A program made the translations under genes and the position numbers. A stretch of DNA of 64,000 bases from NP936 sp002726085 (GTDB lineage Bacteria > Acidobacteriota > Vicinamibacteria > Vicinamibacterales > UBA8438), in NCBI GenBank assembly GCA_036012905.1, contig DASCQF010000093.1, positions 105,816 through 169,815 of the forward strand, read 5' to 3'. The notes beneath the pieces are model-generated. The model was not told where the DNA came from. It did not search any database and worked only from the letters and a program-made list of their open reading frames with translations. Numbering within the stretch: the first letter of the stretch is position 1; every line of letters starts with the position of its first letter. Shown in pieces: positions 1 to 9,674 of this stretch.

Positions 1-3000
1 CTCGACCGCCGCCACGGTGTCCTGTGCCCCCAACCAGCGCACGTAGTCGGCGAACGGCACCGCCGGCTCGGGCGCGTCGGCACCCGGCCCACGTACATAC
101 GCGAGCCGAAAATCGCGATACACCAGACCCAGCGACCAGCCGTCGAGCAGCAGGTGGTGATAACTCCACACCACGTGATGCCGGTCGGGTGCCAACCGCA
201 GCACCCCCACCCGCATCAGAGGCTGACGGGCCAGGTCGAACCCGCGTTCGAGATCGCGACGCTGCCACTCCCTGATCCGAGCGGCCGTCGCGTCTTCAGT
301 GAGTCCGCTCAGATCGTCGACCGTGACCTCCGGCAGCCGATCGCGCAACACCACCTGGAGCGGATCATCCAATCCCTCGTGCAGAATCGCCGTCCGGATA
401 ATCGGGTGGCGCCGTGCGACGGCGTGCAACGCGTCGCGAAACCGGTCGACATCGAGCGCGCCCCGCAGCCGGTAGCTCAGCTGCAGGTAGTAGGCTCGCG
501 ACGTCGGGTCGACCAACGTCTCGAACAGCAGCCCTGCCTGCATCGGAGACAGCGGATAGACGTCTGACACCGCATCGCGCGCCCACCCGTGCGTAACCAG
601 AATCTCGTCGTAGCGTGCCAGTGGCAGCGGGCACGCCGTGAAGTCGGCCGGCGTCTTCTCGACGTGCCCCCGCGCCGCGCACCAGGCGCTGAGCCGACGC
701 ACCTCGATGTCGATCTGGTCGAGTAGACGCTGGACCGTCGCCTCGTCGTGGAGCCCTGTACTGTAGGTCAGCGACAGCGTGAGCCGATCGTGACGGACCA
801 CGGCGCCGACGTCGATGTCGTGCTCACGCGTCAGGGACTCACTGATCGGGTTGCCGGCATACTCATCGGACACCGTGAACCGGCCGCTGCCTCCGGGTCC
901 GCCATCCACGGCGAGCTGCCCCATGTAGTTGACGCTCATGCGGCACTCGGGTGCAGCGTCCGGGTCCAGACTGCCCTCCGAGCACAGCCAGCGCAACACG
1001 CCATACCCGAGCGCGTGGCGCCGACTCTGGCGAACCGCCTCCTTGACCCTGCGCAACTGGTCGCCGGGGTCGTCACCCTCGGCGCACAACCTGAACGGAA
1101 ACAGCGCCGTGAACCACCCGACGGCCCCTCCGACGTCCAGGTCGGCGACACTGTCGCGACCGTGCCCTTCGAGCGCGATCCAGGTGGCATCGTGCCCATA
1201 GACCCATCGGACCGCCTGCGCCAACGCCACGAGCAGGAGGTCTTCGACTCCGGTGTTGAAGGCCGCGTGCGCGTCGATCACGGAGGCGTGCGTCGCCTCC
1301 GGCGTCAGCGTCAGCTCGACGACCCGGCAGTCGCCGTAGCGATTCTCGGCGGTCTGGCGATCGCGTGGCACGAGCGCCGCCGGTGCCCGGCACGCCTGCT
1401 CCCAGAACCGGCGGGCGGCATCCCACGCGCCTGTCTCGGCCCGCTCGGCGAGTGCCCGTGCCCACCCGACATAGCCGGCGGCCTGCGGTGTCAGGACTGG
1501 GCGGCTGCCGGTGTGTGCCGCGTCATACGCCTGCTCGAGATCCTCGATCAGCACCCGCCAGGACACCCCGTCGACGATCAGATGGTGCGCCAGCAGCAGC
1601 ACCCGATCGCCATCAGCCAACCGGTACAACACCGCCCTGAACAGCGGCCCCTGGTCCAGGTCGAAGCTCCGTTGCAACGCCTCCATGTCGGCGCGCCATC
1701 GTTCCGGTGGGGACGCCCGCAGATCGCGCACGGTCAGCGCCAGTCCGCCCGCCGCATGCACCGGGTCGGTGGGCAGCTCGACCATGGCGCGTGCCCCGGA
1801 CGTACCGCGCACAACCAATCTGAGCGCGACGTGGTGGGCGACCAGCACCGCCACCGCCGCCTCGAGCGCCGGCACCGCGACCGGCGTCCCGCAGCGCAGC
1901 AGGACCGAGTGATTGAAGTGGCTCAGATCGCCGCTGTGGCCGAAGAACCAGTGTTGGATCGGCGTCAACGGTGCCGGCCCCGCCGGCGCCGGCACCGGCG
2001 CCGGCTCGACGATCGGGGTCAGCCGCCTGGCGGCGGCGCTCAGCACAGGGTGATGAAAAAGCTCCCGCACATCGAGCGTCCAGCCGTCACGACGCAGCCG
2101 GTTGACCACCTGGATCGCGCGAATCGAGTCGCCGCCGAGCGCGAAGTAGTCGTCGGTGCGGGCAACGCCAGGATGCGCCAGCACCCCTTCCCAGACCCGG
2201 GCGAGCAGACGCTCCGGTTCGGTGCGCGGCGGCTCCCTCTCCCGGTCGCCGCGGTCGGCTTGTCGCTCCGCCAGTCGGCGACGGTCGACCTTGCCGCTGC
2301 GGGTCAGCGGCAGCGCCGGGAGACATGCCAGCTCGGCCGGCAGCATGTGCAACGGCAGCGTCTCGGCGAGGTGCGCGGTCAAGGTCGATACCGGGGTCTC
2401 GCCGTCCCCGGTGTAGTAGGCCGCGAGCTCCCAGGTGCCGACCGTCGTGCGGCGGGCCACGACCGCCGCCGAGGACACGGCGGGGTGGACGAGGAGGCGG
2501 GCTTCGACCTCACCCGGCTCGATCCGGAACCCGCGCACCTTGACCTGGGCGTCGCGACGTCCCAGATACTCGAGCATGCCGTCCAACCGCCATCGCCCAC
2601 GGTCGCCCGTGCGGTATACCCGCGCCCCGCTCAGCACCGGATGCGGCAGGAAGCGTTCGGCGGTCAGACCGGGCGCGTTCAGATACCCGCGCGCCAGCCC
2701 GTCGCCGCCGGTGCAGATCTCGCCAGGCACACCGACCGGACACAGATCGCCTCGGTCATCCAGCAGATACACGGTCGTGTTGGTCACCGGTCGACCGATC
2801 GGAATCTCCCCGGGGCCGACCTCGTCGATGTGGTGACAGGCCGTGAACGTCGTGTTCTCGGTCGGACCGTAGCCGTTGATCAGTGTCAGCCCCGGAAACT
2901 GTGTCCGCAGTGCCGCCATGTGCGACACCGACAGCCTTTCGCCGCCTGTCAGCAACACCCGCAACCGCTCGAAGGTCGGCTCGTCGCTCTCGACGAGCTG

Positions 3001-6000
3001 GTTGAGCAGACTGGCGGTGACCCACATCACGGTCACTCCGAGCTGCTCGATGGCGGCCCGCAGCGCGGGCGCCCGCAGCAGCGTGTCGCCCGGCGCGAAG
3101 CAGACGGTGCCACCGTTGAGGAGCGCCCCCCACACTTCGAGCGTAGACGCGTCGAAGCCCAGCGACCCGGTCTGCAGCAGCCGATCGTCGACACCGAGCT
3201 CGAGGTAGCTGGCCGCGAGCACGAGACGCAGCACCGACCGGTGCTCGACCAGCACACCCTTCGGGTCTCCAGTCGACCCGGAGGTGTACATCACGTAGGC
3301 CAGCGTCCGACCGTCTCCCGAAGGGGCCGGTCCCGCGGCCCTAGCCTCTGACGCCGTCAGGTCGACCCACACCGGGCCGGGAGCGGGAGCCGGATCCGCC
3401 GGCCAGCCGACACGGGCACGCACGCGCGCATCGCCGACAATGACGCGGCAGCCGGCGTCGCGCGTCATGAAGTCGAGCCGCCGTGCCGGATAAGCCGGGT
3501 CGAGCGGCACATACGCCGCGCCCGCCTTGAGCACCGCCAGCAGCGCCACCGCCACAGCGGCGCTCCGCTCCGCAAGCACGCCGACGCGATCCTCGAGCCC
3601 TACCCCGGAGGCGCGCAACGCCGCCGTCACACGGTCGGTCTCGGCATCGAGCGCCGCGTAGGTCAACTCCGTGACGGCTCCATCGGGTGCGAGCTCCCTG
3701 ACGGCGACCGCCGCGGGACGCGCCGCCACCTGGCGGGCGAAGACATCGGCGATCGTCAGGCCGGATGGATAGGCCGCGGCGGTGCCCGCCAGCTCGCCTG
3801 TCAACAGGCTCCGCTCAACGGGAGACAGCAGCCGCAGGTCGCTGACCGGCGCCTCGGCATGGGCCACGACGCTGTGGCACAGCGTCTCGAGATGCCCGGC
3901 CATCCGGCGCATCCGGTCCGCGTGAAACAGATCGGTGCAGTACTCCAGTGTGACCAACAGACTGTTCTCTGCCGACCAGGTCACGGCCACCGTCAGATCA
4001 AACTTGCTGAACGGAGCGGGAATGTCGAACGGACCGCTGGCGAGGCCCGGCCGCGCCGCCGGCTCCCCCTCCTCCTGGGTGACCACCACGTCGAACAGCG
4101 GAGACCGCCCCAAGTGTCGCGGGAGACGCAGGTCGTCGACCAGCCGGTCGAACGGGTAGCCCTGATGGCTCAGCGCGGCGGTCACTTCATCCCGTGTACG
4201 GCGCAGCAACGATCGAAACGTATCGTCCGACTCCACCTGGGCGACGAGCGGCAGGATGTTGACGAAGAACCCGACCTGGCGCTCGAGGTTGGCATGCTCG
4301 CGGCCGGACACGGGCATGCCCAGCGCGAACCACTCCTGCCCGGTGTAGCGGTAGATCAGGAGGCGCACCAGCGCGAGCACCACCATGTAGGGAGTCGCCC
4401 CCTCGGCGCGTCCGAGTGCACACAGCGCCGTGCCGACATCGGGTGCCAGTCGGGTGCCCACGGTGGCGCCCCGGAAGCTCTGCAGTGGCGGACGGTCCCG
4501 GTCGGCAGGCAGGTCCAACGGCGGTGGCGTCGGGTCGAGCGCCTCCAGCCAGTAGCGGCGATGGACGGCCGCTGCCTCTCCCGCCAGCGCAGCCAGCTGC
4601 CATTCGGCGTAGTCCCGGTACTGGATCGGGAGCGGAGGCAGTGGGTCGGGGGCCCCGTCGCGGATCGCCTGATAGAGCGACAGCCCCTCATCGAGCAGCA
4701 CGCGCATCGACCAGCCATCGGTCACGATGTGGTGAAGGTTGAGCGACAGCACCTGACGGTCGGGACCCAGGCGCAACAGGCAGACACGGAAGAGCGGCGC
4801 GCGAGCGAGATCAAAGGGCTCGGCCGCGTCCTCAGCAATGCTGCGTCTGGCCGCCGCCTCCGGATCCGCCTCGGCACACAGGTCGACCACCGGAACCTCG
4901 ACCGCGAACGCCCCGATGACGCGCTGACGCACCTCCGTGCCGACATCGATCACCGCGGTGCGCAACGACTCGTGTCGCGCCACCAGTCGCGTGAACGCCT
5001 CGCAGAGCGCCGCCGCATCGACGTCGCCATCCAGCACCAAGGCGGCCGGCACGTTGTAGGCACCGGTGTGGCCGCTGAGCCGCTCCTGAAACCGGAGCCG
5101 CCGTTGCGCATGCGAGGCCGGATAGTCGGCGGCGTCCGGCACCGGCCGTATGGGCGCGGTCGGCGCCGTCGGTGTGATGTGCTCGGCCAGCGACGCCACC
5201 GTGGCGTACACGAACAGGTCGCGCAGGGACACCTCGCCCCCCACTGCCGCCTGGATCCGCGTCAGCACACGGGCCGCCTTGAGACTGTGCGCGCCGCGCT
5301 CGAAGACGTCGTCGTGAATGCCAAGATTGGACACGTCGAGGGCCTCCGCCCAGATGTCGCGCAGCGTCCGCTCCAGATCGGTCCGCGGCGGTTCGACCAC
5401 ACGACGCGCCGCCTCAGTGCTTACCGTCCGACTGAGCGCAGTCCGGTCGATCTTGCCGCTCGACAGCATCGGCATCCGATCGAGCGGCACGAACCGCGAC
5501 GGCATCATGTAGGGTGGCAGTGTCGCCGCCAGATGCGCGCGCACTGCCGCTAGGCCTTCGGATGGGTTGGGGGCGAGGTAAGCGACCAGCTCGGTCGTGC
5601 CGCCGGCGACCCGGCGCCCGAGCACCGCGGCCTGCGCCACCGCGGGGTGCCCCAGCAGGGCCGTCTCGATTTCTCCCGGCTCGATGCGGAAACCGCGCAC
5701 CTTGACCTGCGAATCCAGCCGCCCGAGAAACTCCAGCACTCCGTCGGGACGCCAACGTCCCCGGTCCCCGGTCCGATAGACCCGGGCGCCCGGCTCCACC
5801 GGGTCCGGCACGAAGCGATCGGCGGTGAGTGCGGGCGCGTTGAGATACCCGCGCGCCAGCCCGTCCCCACCGGTGCAGATCTCTCCCGGCACGCCGAGCG
5901 GACACACCCCGCCGCGGTCGTCCAGCACGTAGACGGTGGTGTTGGTCACCGGCCGCCCGATGGGCACCTCACCCGCCGAGGTCCCCTCGATCCGATGACA

Positions 6001-8400
6001 GCTGGTGAACGTCGTGTTCTCGGTCGGCCCGTAGCCGTTGATCAACGTGAGATCGGGGTGGCGCCGACGCAGCCGGTTCATGTGCCACACCGACAGCCGC
6101 TCTCCCCCGGTGAGCAGCGCGCGCAGCCCGGTGAACACCCCCGTGTCACGCTCCACCAGCTGGTTGAGCAGGCTGGCGGTGACCCACATGACCGTCACGC
6201 CGTGGCGCTCGATGAGCGCACGCAGCCGGTCTGGCTGCACGAGCGCGTCCCCCGGTGCGAAACAGACACAGCCGCCCGTGAGCAACGGCCCCCAGATCTC
6301 GAGCGTCGAGGCGTCGAACCCTGGCGCGCCAGTCTGCAGCACGCGGTCGGTCGGTCCCAGCTGCAGATACTCAGTGGCGAGAACCAGACGGAGCACCGAT
6401 CGGTGCTCGATCAGGGTGCCCTTCGGGGTCCCGGTGGACCCAGAGGTGTACATGACATAGGCGAGAGTGCGTCCGTCTCCGACCTCCGGTGCCGTCACCA
6501 CCGCGCCGGTTTCGGCAACACCGAGCTCCAGCCACGCCGGGCCATGCTCCCCACTCGCACCAGGCATCCACGTCGCTGCGTCGCGCGCCACAGACTCCCC
6601 GAGCACGACCCGGCACATGGCATCCTCCACGATGGCGTCGAGGCGCCGGGCGGGATAGGTCGGGTCGAGCGGCACATAGGCGGCCCCGGTCTTCAGCACG
6701 CCGAGCAGCGCCACGGCCAGGGCCGGGCTGCGCGTCGTCAGCACGCCGACCCGGTCTTCGAGACCGACCCCGGCCGCCTGCAGTGCGCCGGCCACGGCAT
6801 CGGCCTGACCCAACAGCTCCGCATAGGTCAGCTCGACCGCCTCCCCCGCCTCGTCCTCTCCGCGCACCGCCACCGCGCCAGGCCGCGCCGACGCCTGTCG
6901 CGCCACCACCCTGGCGATCGTCTCGGTCGAGGGGTACGCCGACGTCGTCCCGGCCAGCGAGCCCGTGACCCGCTCCCGCTCCGGCCCGGACATCATCGGA
7001 ACGTCCCGCAGGGCCAGATCCGGGCCCGCGACCAGTTCCCCGAGCAACTGGTTGAGACGCCGTGCCAGAAGCTCGATGCGGTCACGCCGGAACAGTCGCG
7101 TGTTGTAGTTCACCGCCCAGCGCAGCGCGCCGCCGGCGCGTGTGAAGAAAAAGGTCAGGTCGTACTTCGCGACCTCCACCGCATGCTCGAACGGCCCGAC
7201 GCGCAGCCCCTGGGGCACAAGCACCGGCGCCGCCTCCTCCTCCAAGCTCAGGAGCACGTCGAACAGCGGCGAGCGACTCAGGTCACGCGGTAGATCGAGC
7301 TCATCGACGAGCCGGTCGAACGGGTAGTCCTGGTGCGTGTAGGCCGCGCCGGCGGTCTCCCTCGTCTGGTCCAGCAGGGCGCCGAAGGTGGCGTCGGGGC
7401 TGACGACATCCCGCAGCGGGAGCAGATTGACGTAAAAGCCGACCTGTTCCTCCAGGTCCGGATGCGTACGCCCCGATACCGGTGTGCCGATGACGACGTC
7501 TCGCTGTGCCGTGTACCGATACAGGAGGACCCGCAGCGCCGCGAGCAGCGTCATGAACAGCGTCGCGCCATGACGCGCCCCGAGACGTTCGAGCCCTGCC
7601 AGCGTGTCGACCGAAACCTCATCGGTCACGTCGGCCCCGCGAAAGCTCTGTACCGCAGGCCGAGGTTGGTCGGTTGGCAGCTCGAGCGCGGGCAGCGGCG
7701 TCTCGAATCGGTCCAGCCAGTAGCGCCGCGCCGCCGCGAAGCTATCGCCCCCGACCGCGTCCCGGCGCCATGCGGCGTAGTCCTTGTACTGGATCCGGAG
7801 CGGCGCCGGCGCCGGGCCGGCGCCCGTGGCGATCCGGTCGTAGGCGGCCACCCACTCGCGCAGCAACAGGTCGAGCGACCAGGCATCACAGACGATGTGG
7901 TGGATCGTGAACAGCAGCAGATGTTCACCGGCGCTGAGCGTCACCAGGGTCGCCCTCCACAGGGGGGGCCGATCGAGCGCGAAGGGCGTGGCCGCCTCGG
8001 CTGCGGCTGCCTCGCGTGCCGCCGAGGCGGGGTCGACATCCGCACGCAGATCCCGGTGAGCGAGGCGCAGCCGCCTCGGTGGCTCGATCACCTGCCGCGG
8101 CTCGCCATCGATGGCGACGATGCCGGTGCGTAGCGACTCGTGGCGCGACTCGAGAAACGCGAGGGCCGCGCCAAGCGCCTCCACCTCGAGGTCTCCGCTC
8201 AATCGCCAGGCGCCCGGGATGTTGTAGGCGGACGACTCCGGGTTCATCTGGTCGAGCACCCACAGACGGCGCTGGGCGTCGGACACCGGATAGGACACGG
8301 GCCGGCCTTCTCGCTCGAAGAAGCCGCTCGCACGCAGCTCGCGCAGAGCGTCGGCATCACCGGCCCGCGCGCGGGTCTTCAGCTCTTCGAGTGACGGCAT
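1..8400 (-). CDS. NRPS, C-A-PCP / C-A-PCP-E / C (3' end beyond window)
   Basis: Nonribosomal peptide synthetase subunit of at least 2800 residues; the frame is still open at base 1. Domain order: C (HHIVCDA near residue 170), A (YTSGSTG near 653), PCP (GAHSL near 1037), C (HHIVTDG near 1225), A (near 1708), PCP (GGDSI near 2092), epimerization domain (LTPIQHWFFG start, HHLIVDG near 2273), then a C domain (SPMQAGLLF start, HHLLLDG near 2750) cut by the window. GGDSI rather than GGHSL is usual for a carrier in front of an E domain, and the last C is expected to be a DCL type. Both A domains read as DALWLGGTF(K), a Val-like code (inference), so the second residue should become D. The ATG at 8400 follows the oxygenase stop by 31 bp and has only a weak ribosome binding site. 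Two near-identical A domains suggest duplication or gene conversion. Confidence 0.95.
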   Translation of the reverse strand, partial: MPSLEELKTRARAGDADALRELRASGFFEREGRPVSYPVSDAQRRLWVLDQMNPESSAYNIPGAWRLSGDLEVEALGAALAFLESRHESLRTGIVAIDGEPRQVIEPPRRLRLAHRDLRADVDPASAAREAAAAEAATPFALDRPPLWRATLVTLSAGEHLLLFTIHHIVCDAWSLDLLLREWVAAYDRIATGAGPAPAPLRIQYKDYAAWRRDAVGGDSFAAARRYWLDRFETPLPALELPTDQPRPAVQSFRGADVTDEVSVDTLAGLERLGARHGATLFMTLLAALRVLLYRYTAQRDVVIGTPVSGRTHPDLEEQVGFYVNLLPLRDVVSPDATFGALLDQTRETAGAAYTHQDYPFDRLVDELDLPRDLSRSPLFDVLLSLEEEAAPVLVPQGLRVGPFEHAVEVAKYDLTFFFTRAGGALRWAVNYNTRLFRRDRIELLARRLNQLLGELVAGPDLALRDVPMMSGPERERVTGSLAGTTSAYPSTETIARVVARQASARPGAVAVRGEDEAGEAVELTYAELLGQADAVAGALQAAGVGLEDRVGVLTTRSPALAVALLGVLKTGAAYVPLDPTYPARRLDAIVEDAMCRVVLGESVARDAATWMPGASGEHGPAWLELGVAETGAVVTAPEVGDGRTLAYVMYTSGSTGTPKGTLIEHRSVLRLVLATEYLQLGPTDRVLQTGAPGFDASTLEIWGPLLTGGCVCFAPGDALVQPDRLRALIERHGVTVMWVTASLLNQLVERDTGVFTGLRALLTGGERLSVWHMNRLRRRHPDLTLINGYGPTENTTFTSCHRIEGTSAGEVPIGRPVTNTTVYVLDDRGGVCPLGVPGEICTGGDGLARGYLNAPALTADRFVPDPVEPGARVYRTGDRGRWRPDGVLEFLGRLDSQVKVRGFRIEPGEIETALLGHPAVAQAAVLGRRVAGGTTELVAYLAPNPSEGLAAVRAHLAATLPPYMMPSRFVPLDRMPMLSSGKIDRTALSRTVSTEAARRVVEPPRTDLERTLRDIWAEALDVSNLGIHDDVFERGAHSLKAARVLTRIQAAVGGEVSLRDLFVYATVASLAEHITPTAPTAPIRPVPDAADYPASHAQRRLRFQERLSGHTGAYNVPAALVLDGDVDAAALCEAFTRLVARHESLRTAVIDVGTEVRQRVIGAFAVEVPVVDLCAEADPEAAARRSIAEDAAEPFDLARAPLFRVCLLRLGPDRQVLSLNLHHIVTDGWSMRVLLDEGLSLYQAIRDGAPDPLPPLPIQYRDYAEWQLAALAGEAAAVHRRYWLEALDPTPPPLDLPADRDRPPLQSFRGATVGTRLAPDVGTALCALGRAEGATPYMVVLALVRLLIYRYTGQEWFALGMPVSGREHANLERQVGFFVNILPLVAQVESDDTFRSLLRRTRDEVTAALSHQGYPFDRLVDDLRLPRHLGRSPLFDVVVTQEEGEPAARPGLASGPFDIPAPFSKFDLTVAVTWSAENSLLVTLEYCTDLFHADRMRRMAGHLETLCHSVVAHAEAPVSDLRLLSPVERSLLTGELAGTAAAYPSGLTIADVFARQVAARPAAVAVRELAPDGAVTELTYAALDAETDRVTAALRASGVGLEDRVGVLAERSAAVAVALLAVLKAGAAYVPLDPAYPARRLDFMTRDAGCRVIVGDARVRARVGWPADPAPAPGPVWVDLTASEARAAGPAPSGDGRTLAYVMYTSGSTGDPKGVLVEHRSVLRLVLAASYLELGVDDRLLQTGSLGFDASTLEVWGALLNGGTVCFAPGDTLLRAPALRAAIEQLGVTVMWVTASLLNQLVESDEPTFERLRVLLTGGERLSVSHMAALRTQFPGLTLINGYGPTENTTFTACHHIDEVGPGEIPIGRPVTNTTVYLLDDRGDLCPVGVPGEICTGGDGLARGYLNAPGLTAERFLPHPVLSGARVYRTGDRGRWRLDGMLEYLGRRDAQVKVRGFRIEPGEVEARLLVHPAVSSAAVVARRTTVGTWELAAYYTGDGETPVSTLTAHLAETLPLHMLPAELACLPALPLTRSGKVDRRRLAERQADRGDREREPPRTEPERLLARVWEGVLAHPGVARTDDYFALGGDSIRAIQVVNRLRRDGWTLDVRELFHHPVLSAAARRLTPIVEPAPVPAPAGPAPLTPIQHWFFGHSGDLSHFNHSVLLRCGTPVAVPALEAAVAVLVAHHVALRLVVRGTSGARAMVELPTDPVHAAGGLALTVRDLRASPPERWRADMEALQRSFDLDQGPLFRAVLYRLADGDRVLLLAHHLIVDGVSWRVLIEDLEQAYDAAHTGSRPVLTPQAAGYVGWARALAERAETGAWDAARRFWEQACRAPAALVPRDRQTAENRYGDCRVVELTLTPEATHASVIDAHAAFNTGVEDLLLVALAQAVRWVYGHDATWIALEGHGRDSVADLDVGGAVGWFTALFPFRLCAEGDDPGDQLRRVKEAVRQSRRHALGYGVLRWLCSEGSLDPDAAPECRMSVNYMGQLAVDGGPGGSGRFTVSDEYAGNPISESLTREHDIDVGAVVRHDRLTLSLTYSTGLHDEATVQRLLDQIDIEVRRLSAWCAARGHVEKTPADFTACPLPLARYDEILVTHGWARDAVSDVYPLSPMQAGLLFETLVDPTSRAYYLQLSYRLRGALDVDRFRDALHAVARRHPIIRTAILHEGLDDPLQVVLRDRLPEVTVDDLSGLTEDATAARIREWQRRDLERGFDLARQPLMRVGVLRLAPDRHHVVWSYHHLLLDGWSLGLVYRDFRLAYVRGPGADAPEPAVPFADYVRWLGAQDTVAAVE
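700..1975 (-). other. Epimerization domain inside the left-edge NRPS
   Basis: It begins after a Pro/Ala-rich linker with LTPIQHWFFG and carries the HHLIVDGVSW core, both typical of E domains. It lies between a GGDSI carrier and a C domain starting YPLSPMQAGLLF. E domains convert the tethered L-aminoacyl or peptidyl residue to an L/D mixture, from which the next C domain selects D. Boundaries are approximate. Confidence 0.88.
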
Positions 8401-8431
8401 CGGCTGAGTGGACTGGACCTGCTCCGCAGTG

Positions 8432-9655
8432 TCACCGCGAACGGGCCGACCGCGTCGTGACCCGGCGCAGCGCGGCCACGACGGCGGCCAGCCGAGTGTA
8501 CCAGCGAAGCTTTCGCAGAAAGACCGCCGGTTCCCCGCGGGCCAGCGCCGGCGGGCCGGCCACATGAAAGAGGTAATAGTCGTAGAGCTGCGGCAACGTC
8601 TCGCGCAGACAGGCCGGCACATCCTTGAGCACACGCGCGGTCTCCGCCATGTGTCGTGACACACGCGCTCCGAATCCTGCATCGGTCCCGGGCGCCAGCG
8701 TGGCAGCCGGATCGGGCGTCGCCCCCGTCAAGATCGCGTTATAGGCCGGACGGTAATCGGCGCGCACCCGCGCGTTCACATCGTGAAACAGCAGCAGACC
8801 GCGCACCAGGCTCGCGGTTAGGTCGCCGAAGTGGCTGCCGCTGATCGGCAGAATCCAGGTGTTGAACATGACATTGAGTCCGAACGACTCCACGTGATGC
8901 CACCACATCGGCGGCAGATAGAACAGATCGCCAGGTTCGAGCTCGGCCGCCTGCGCCTTGGCCAGCTCGGTTTCGAACCGGGGAAATCGCTCGAGATCCG
9001 GGTCCAGCAGCGTGACGCGACTCCCCACCGTGTCGCCCAGCCGCGTGTCGAGCGGCGCCGGATACAGATTGGCCATGTTGTCCGGCGGCAGGATGGTGAA
9101 GCGCTTGCGGCCGGACAGCATCGCCACCAGATTGTGCGCCGGGTCGAAGTGCAGATTGACGACATGACCCCCGGACCCGACCCAGAACTGACTGTAGCCT
9201 TCGACGCCGTCTCGGAGATACGGCACATCCGGAACCAGCGGCGCGAGCTCCGGCACCCGCCCGATCGGGACCGACTGCATGTACACGCTGCCCTTCCGCC
9301 CGTCGGCCCGCAGCGTGTCACGCAGCGTATCAGCGAATAATCGAAATGGGACTTTGTGCTTGCCGGTCGAAAAGCTGAAATTCGCGGCCCCGTCATCCCC
9401 ATAGCCGAGCTGCCCTCCCTGTTTCGGCGGAATGGTCGTGTAGTGGACCTTGCGCCGGCCGATCAGCCTCGACAGCACGTCGACCTGTGCACCTGTCTGC
9501 GCGGCGGATCTGAGACTCGCGAGCAACCCGCAATCGTCCAGACAGCCGGTCAGGAGGGCTGGTCTGCCGGCCCGCACGGCCCGCTCGTTGAACTCCTCGA
9601 CGGTCGGCTTCTGGAGTCGCACGATCGACCGGGCTTCCGATGTCTGCATCTCCAT
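8432..9655 (-). CDS. JmjC/cupin-8 Fe(II)/2-oxoglutarate oxygenase (first)
   Basis: Predicted 407-residue cytosolic Fe(II)- and 2-oxoglutarate-dependent hydroxylase of the cupin-8/JmjC (FIH-like) fold. The metal triad is visible: H-F-D in VNLHFDPAHN and the distal His in PPMWWHHVES. SGRKRFTILPP between them matches the usual co-substrate strand. Family members hydroxylate amino-acid side chains; in an NRPS locus a beta-hydroxylation of a carrier-bound residue is the likeliest job, but which residue cannot be read. A longer frame reaches an ATG at 9733, but that would overlap the end of the glycosyltransferase gene. The ATG at 9655 sits 19 bp after that gene's terminal stop and has GAGGGG upstream, so it is preferred. 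The C-terminal 100 residues are helical and basic, with no recognised motif. Confidence 0.82.
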   Translation of the reverse strand: MEMQTSEARSIVRLQKPTVEEFNERAVRAGRPALLTGCLDDCGLLASLRSAAQTGAQVDVLSRLIGRRKVHYTTIPPKQGGQLGYGDDGAANFSFSTGKHKVPFRLFADTLRDTLRADGRKGSVYMQSVPIGRVPELAPLVPDVPYLRDGVEGYSQFWVGSGGHVVNLHFDPAHNLVAMLSGRKRFTILPPDNMANLYPAPLDTRLGDTVGSRVTLLDPDLERFPRFETELAKAQAAELEPGDLFYLPPMWWHHVESFGLNVMFNTWILPISGSHFGDLTASLVRGLLLFHDVNARVRADYRPAYNAILTGATPDPAATLAPGTDAGFGARVSRHMAETARVLKDVPACLRETLPQLYDYYLFHVAGPPALARGEPAVFLRKLRWYTRLAAVVAALRRVTTRSARSR

Positions 9656-9674
9656 GACTCGCTCGCGCCCCTCG

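Noticed and set aside
1975..2010. GC-rich tandem repeat
   Set aside because: It encodes an ordinary Pro/Ala-rich linker between the carrier and E domains. Similar linkers occur near 7800 and 16745.
748..7293. Long plus-strand open frames of up to 867 codons
   Set aside because: They lie exactly opposite conserved NRPS domains on the minus strand. They are rich in Arg/Pro/His/Gln, with no recognisable domain. Very high GC removes stops from antisense frames.
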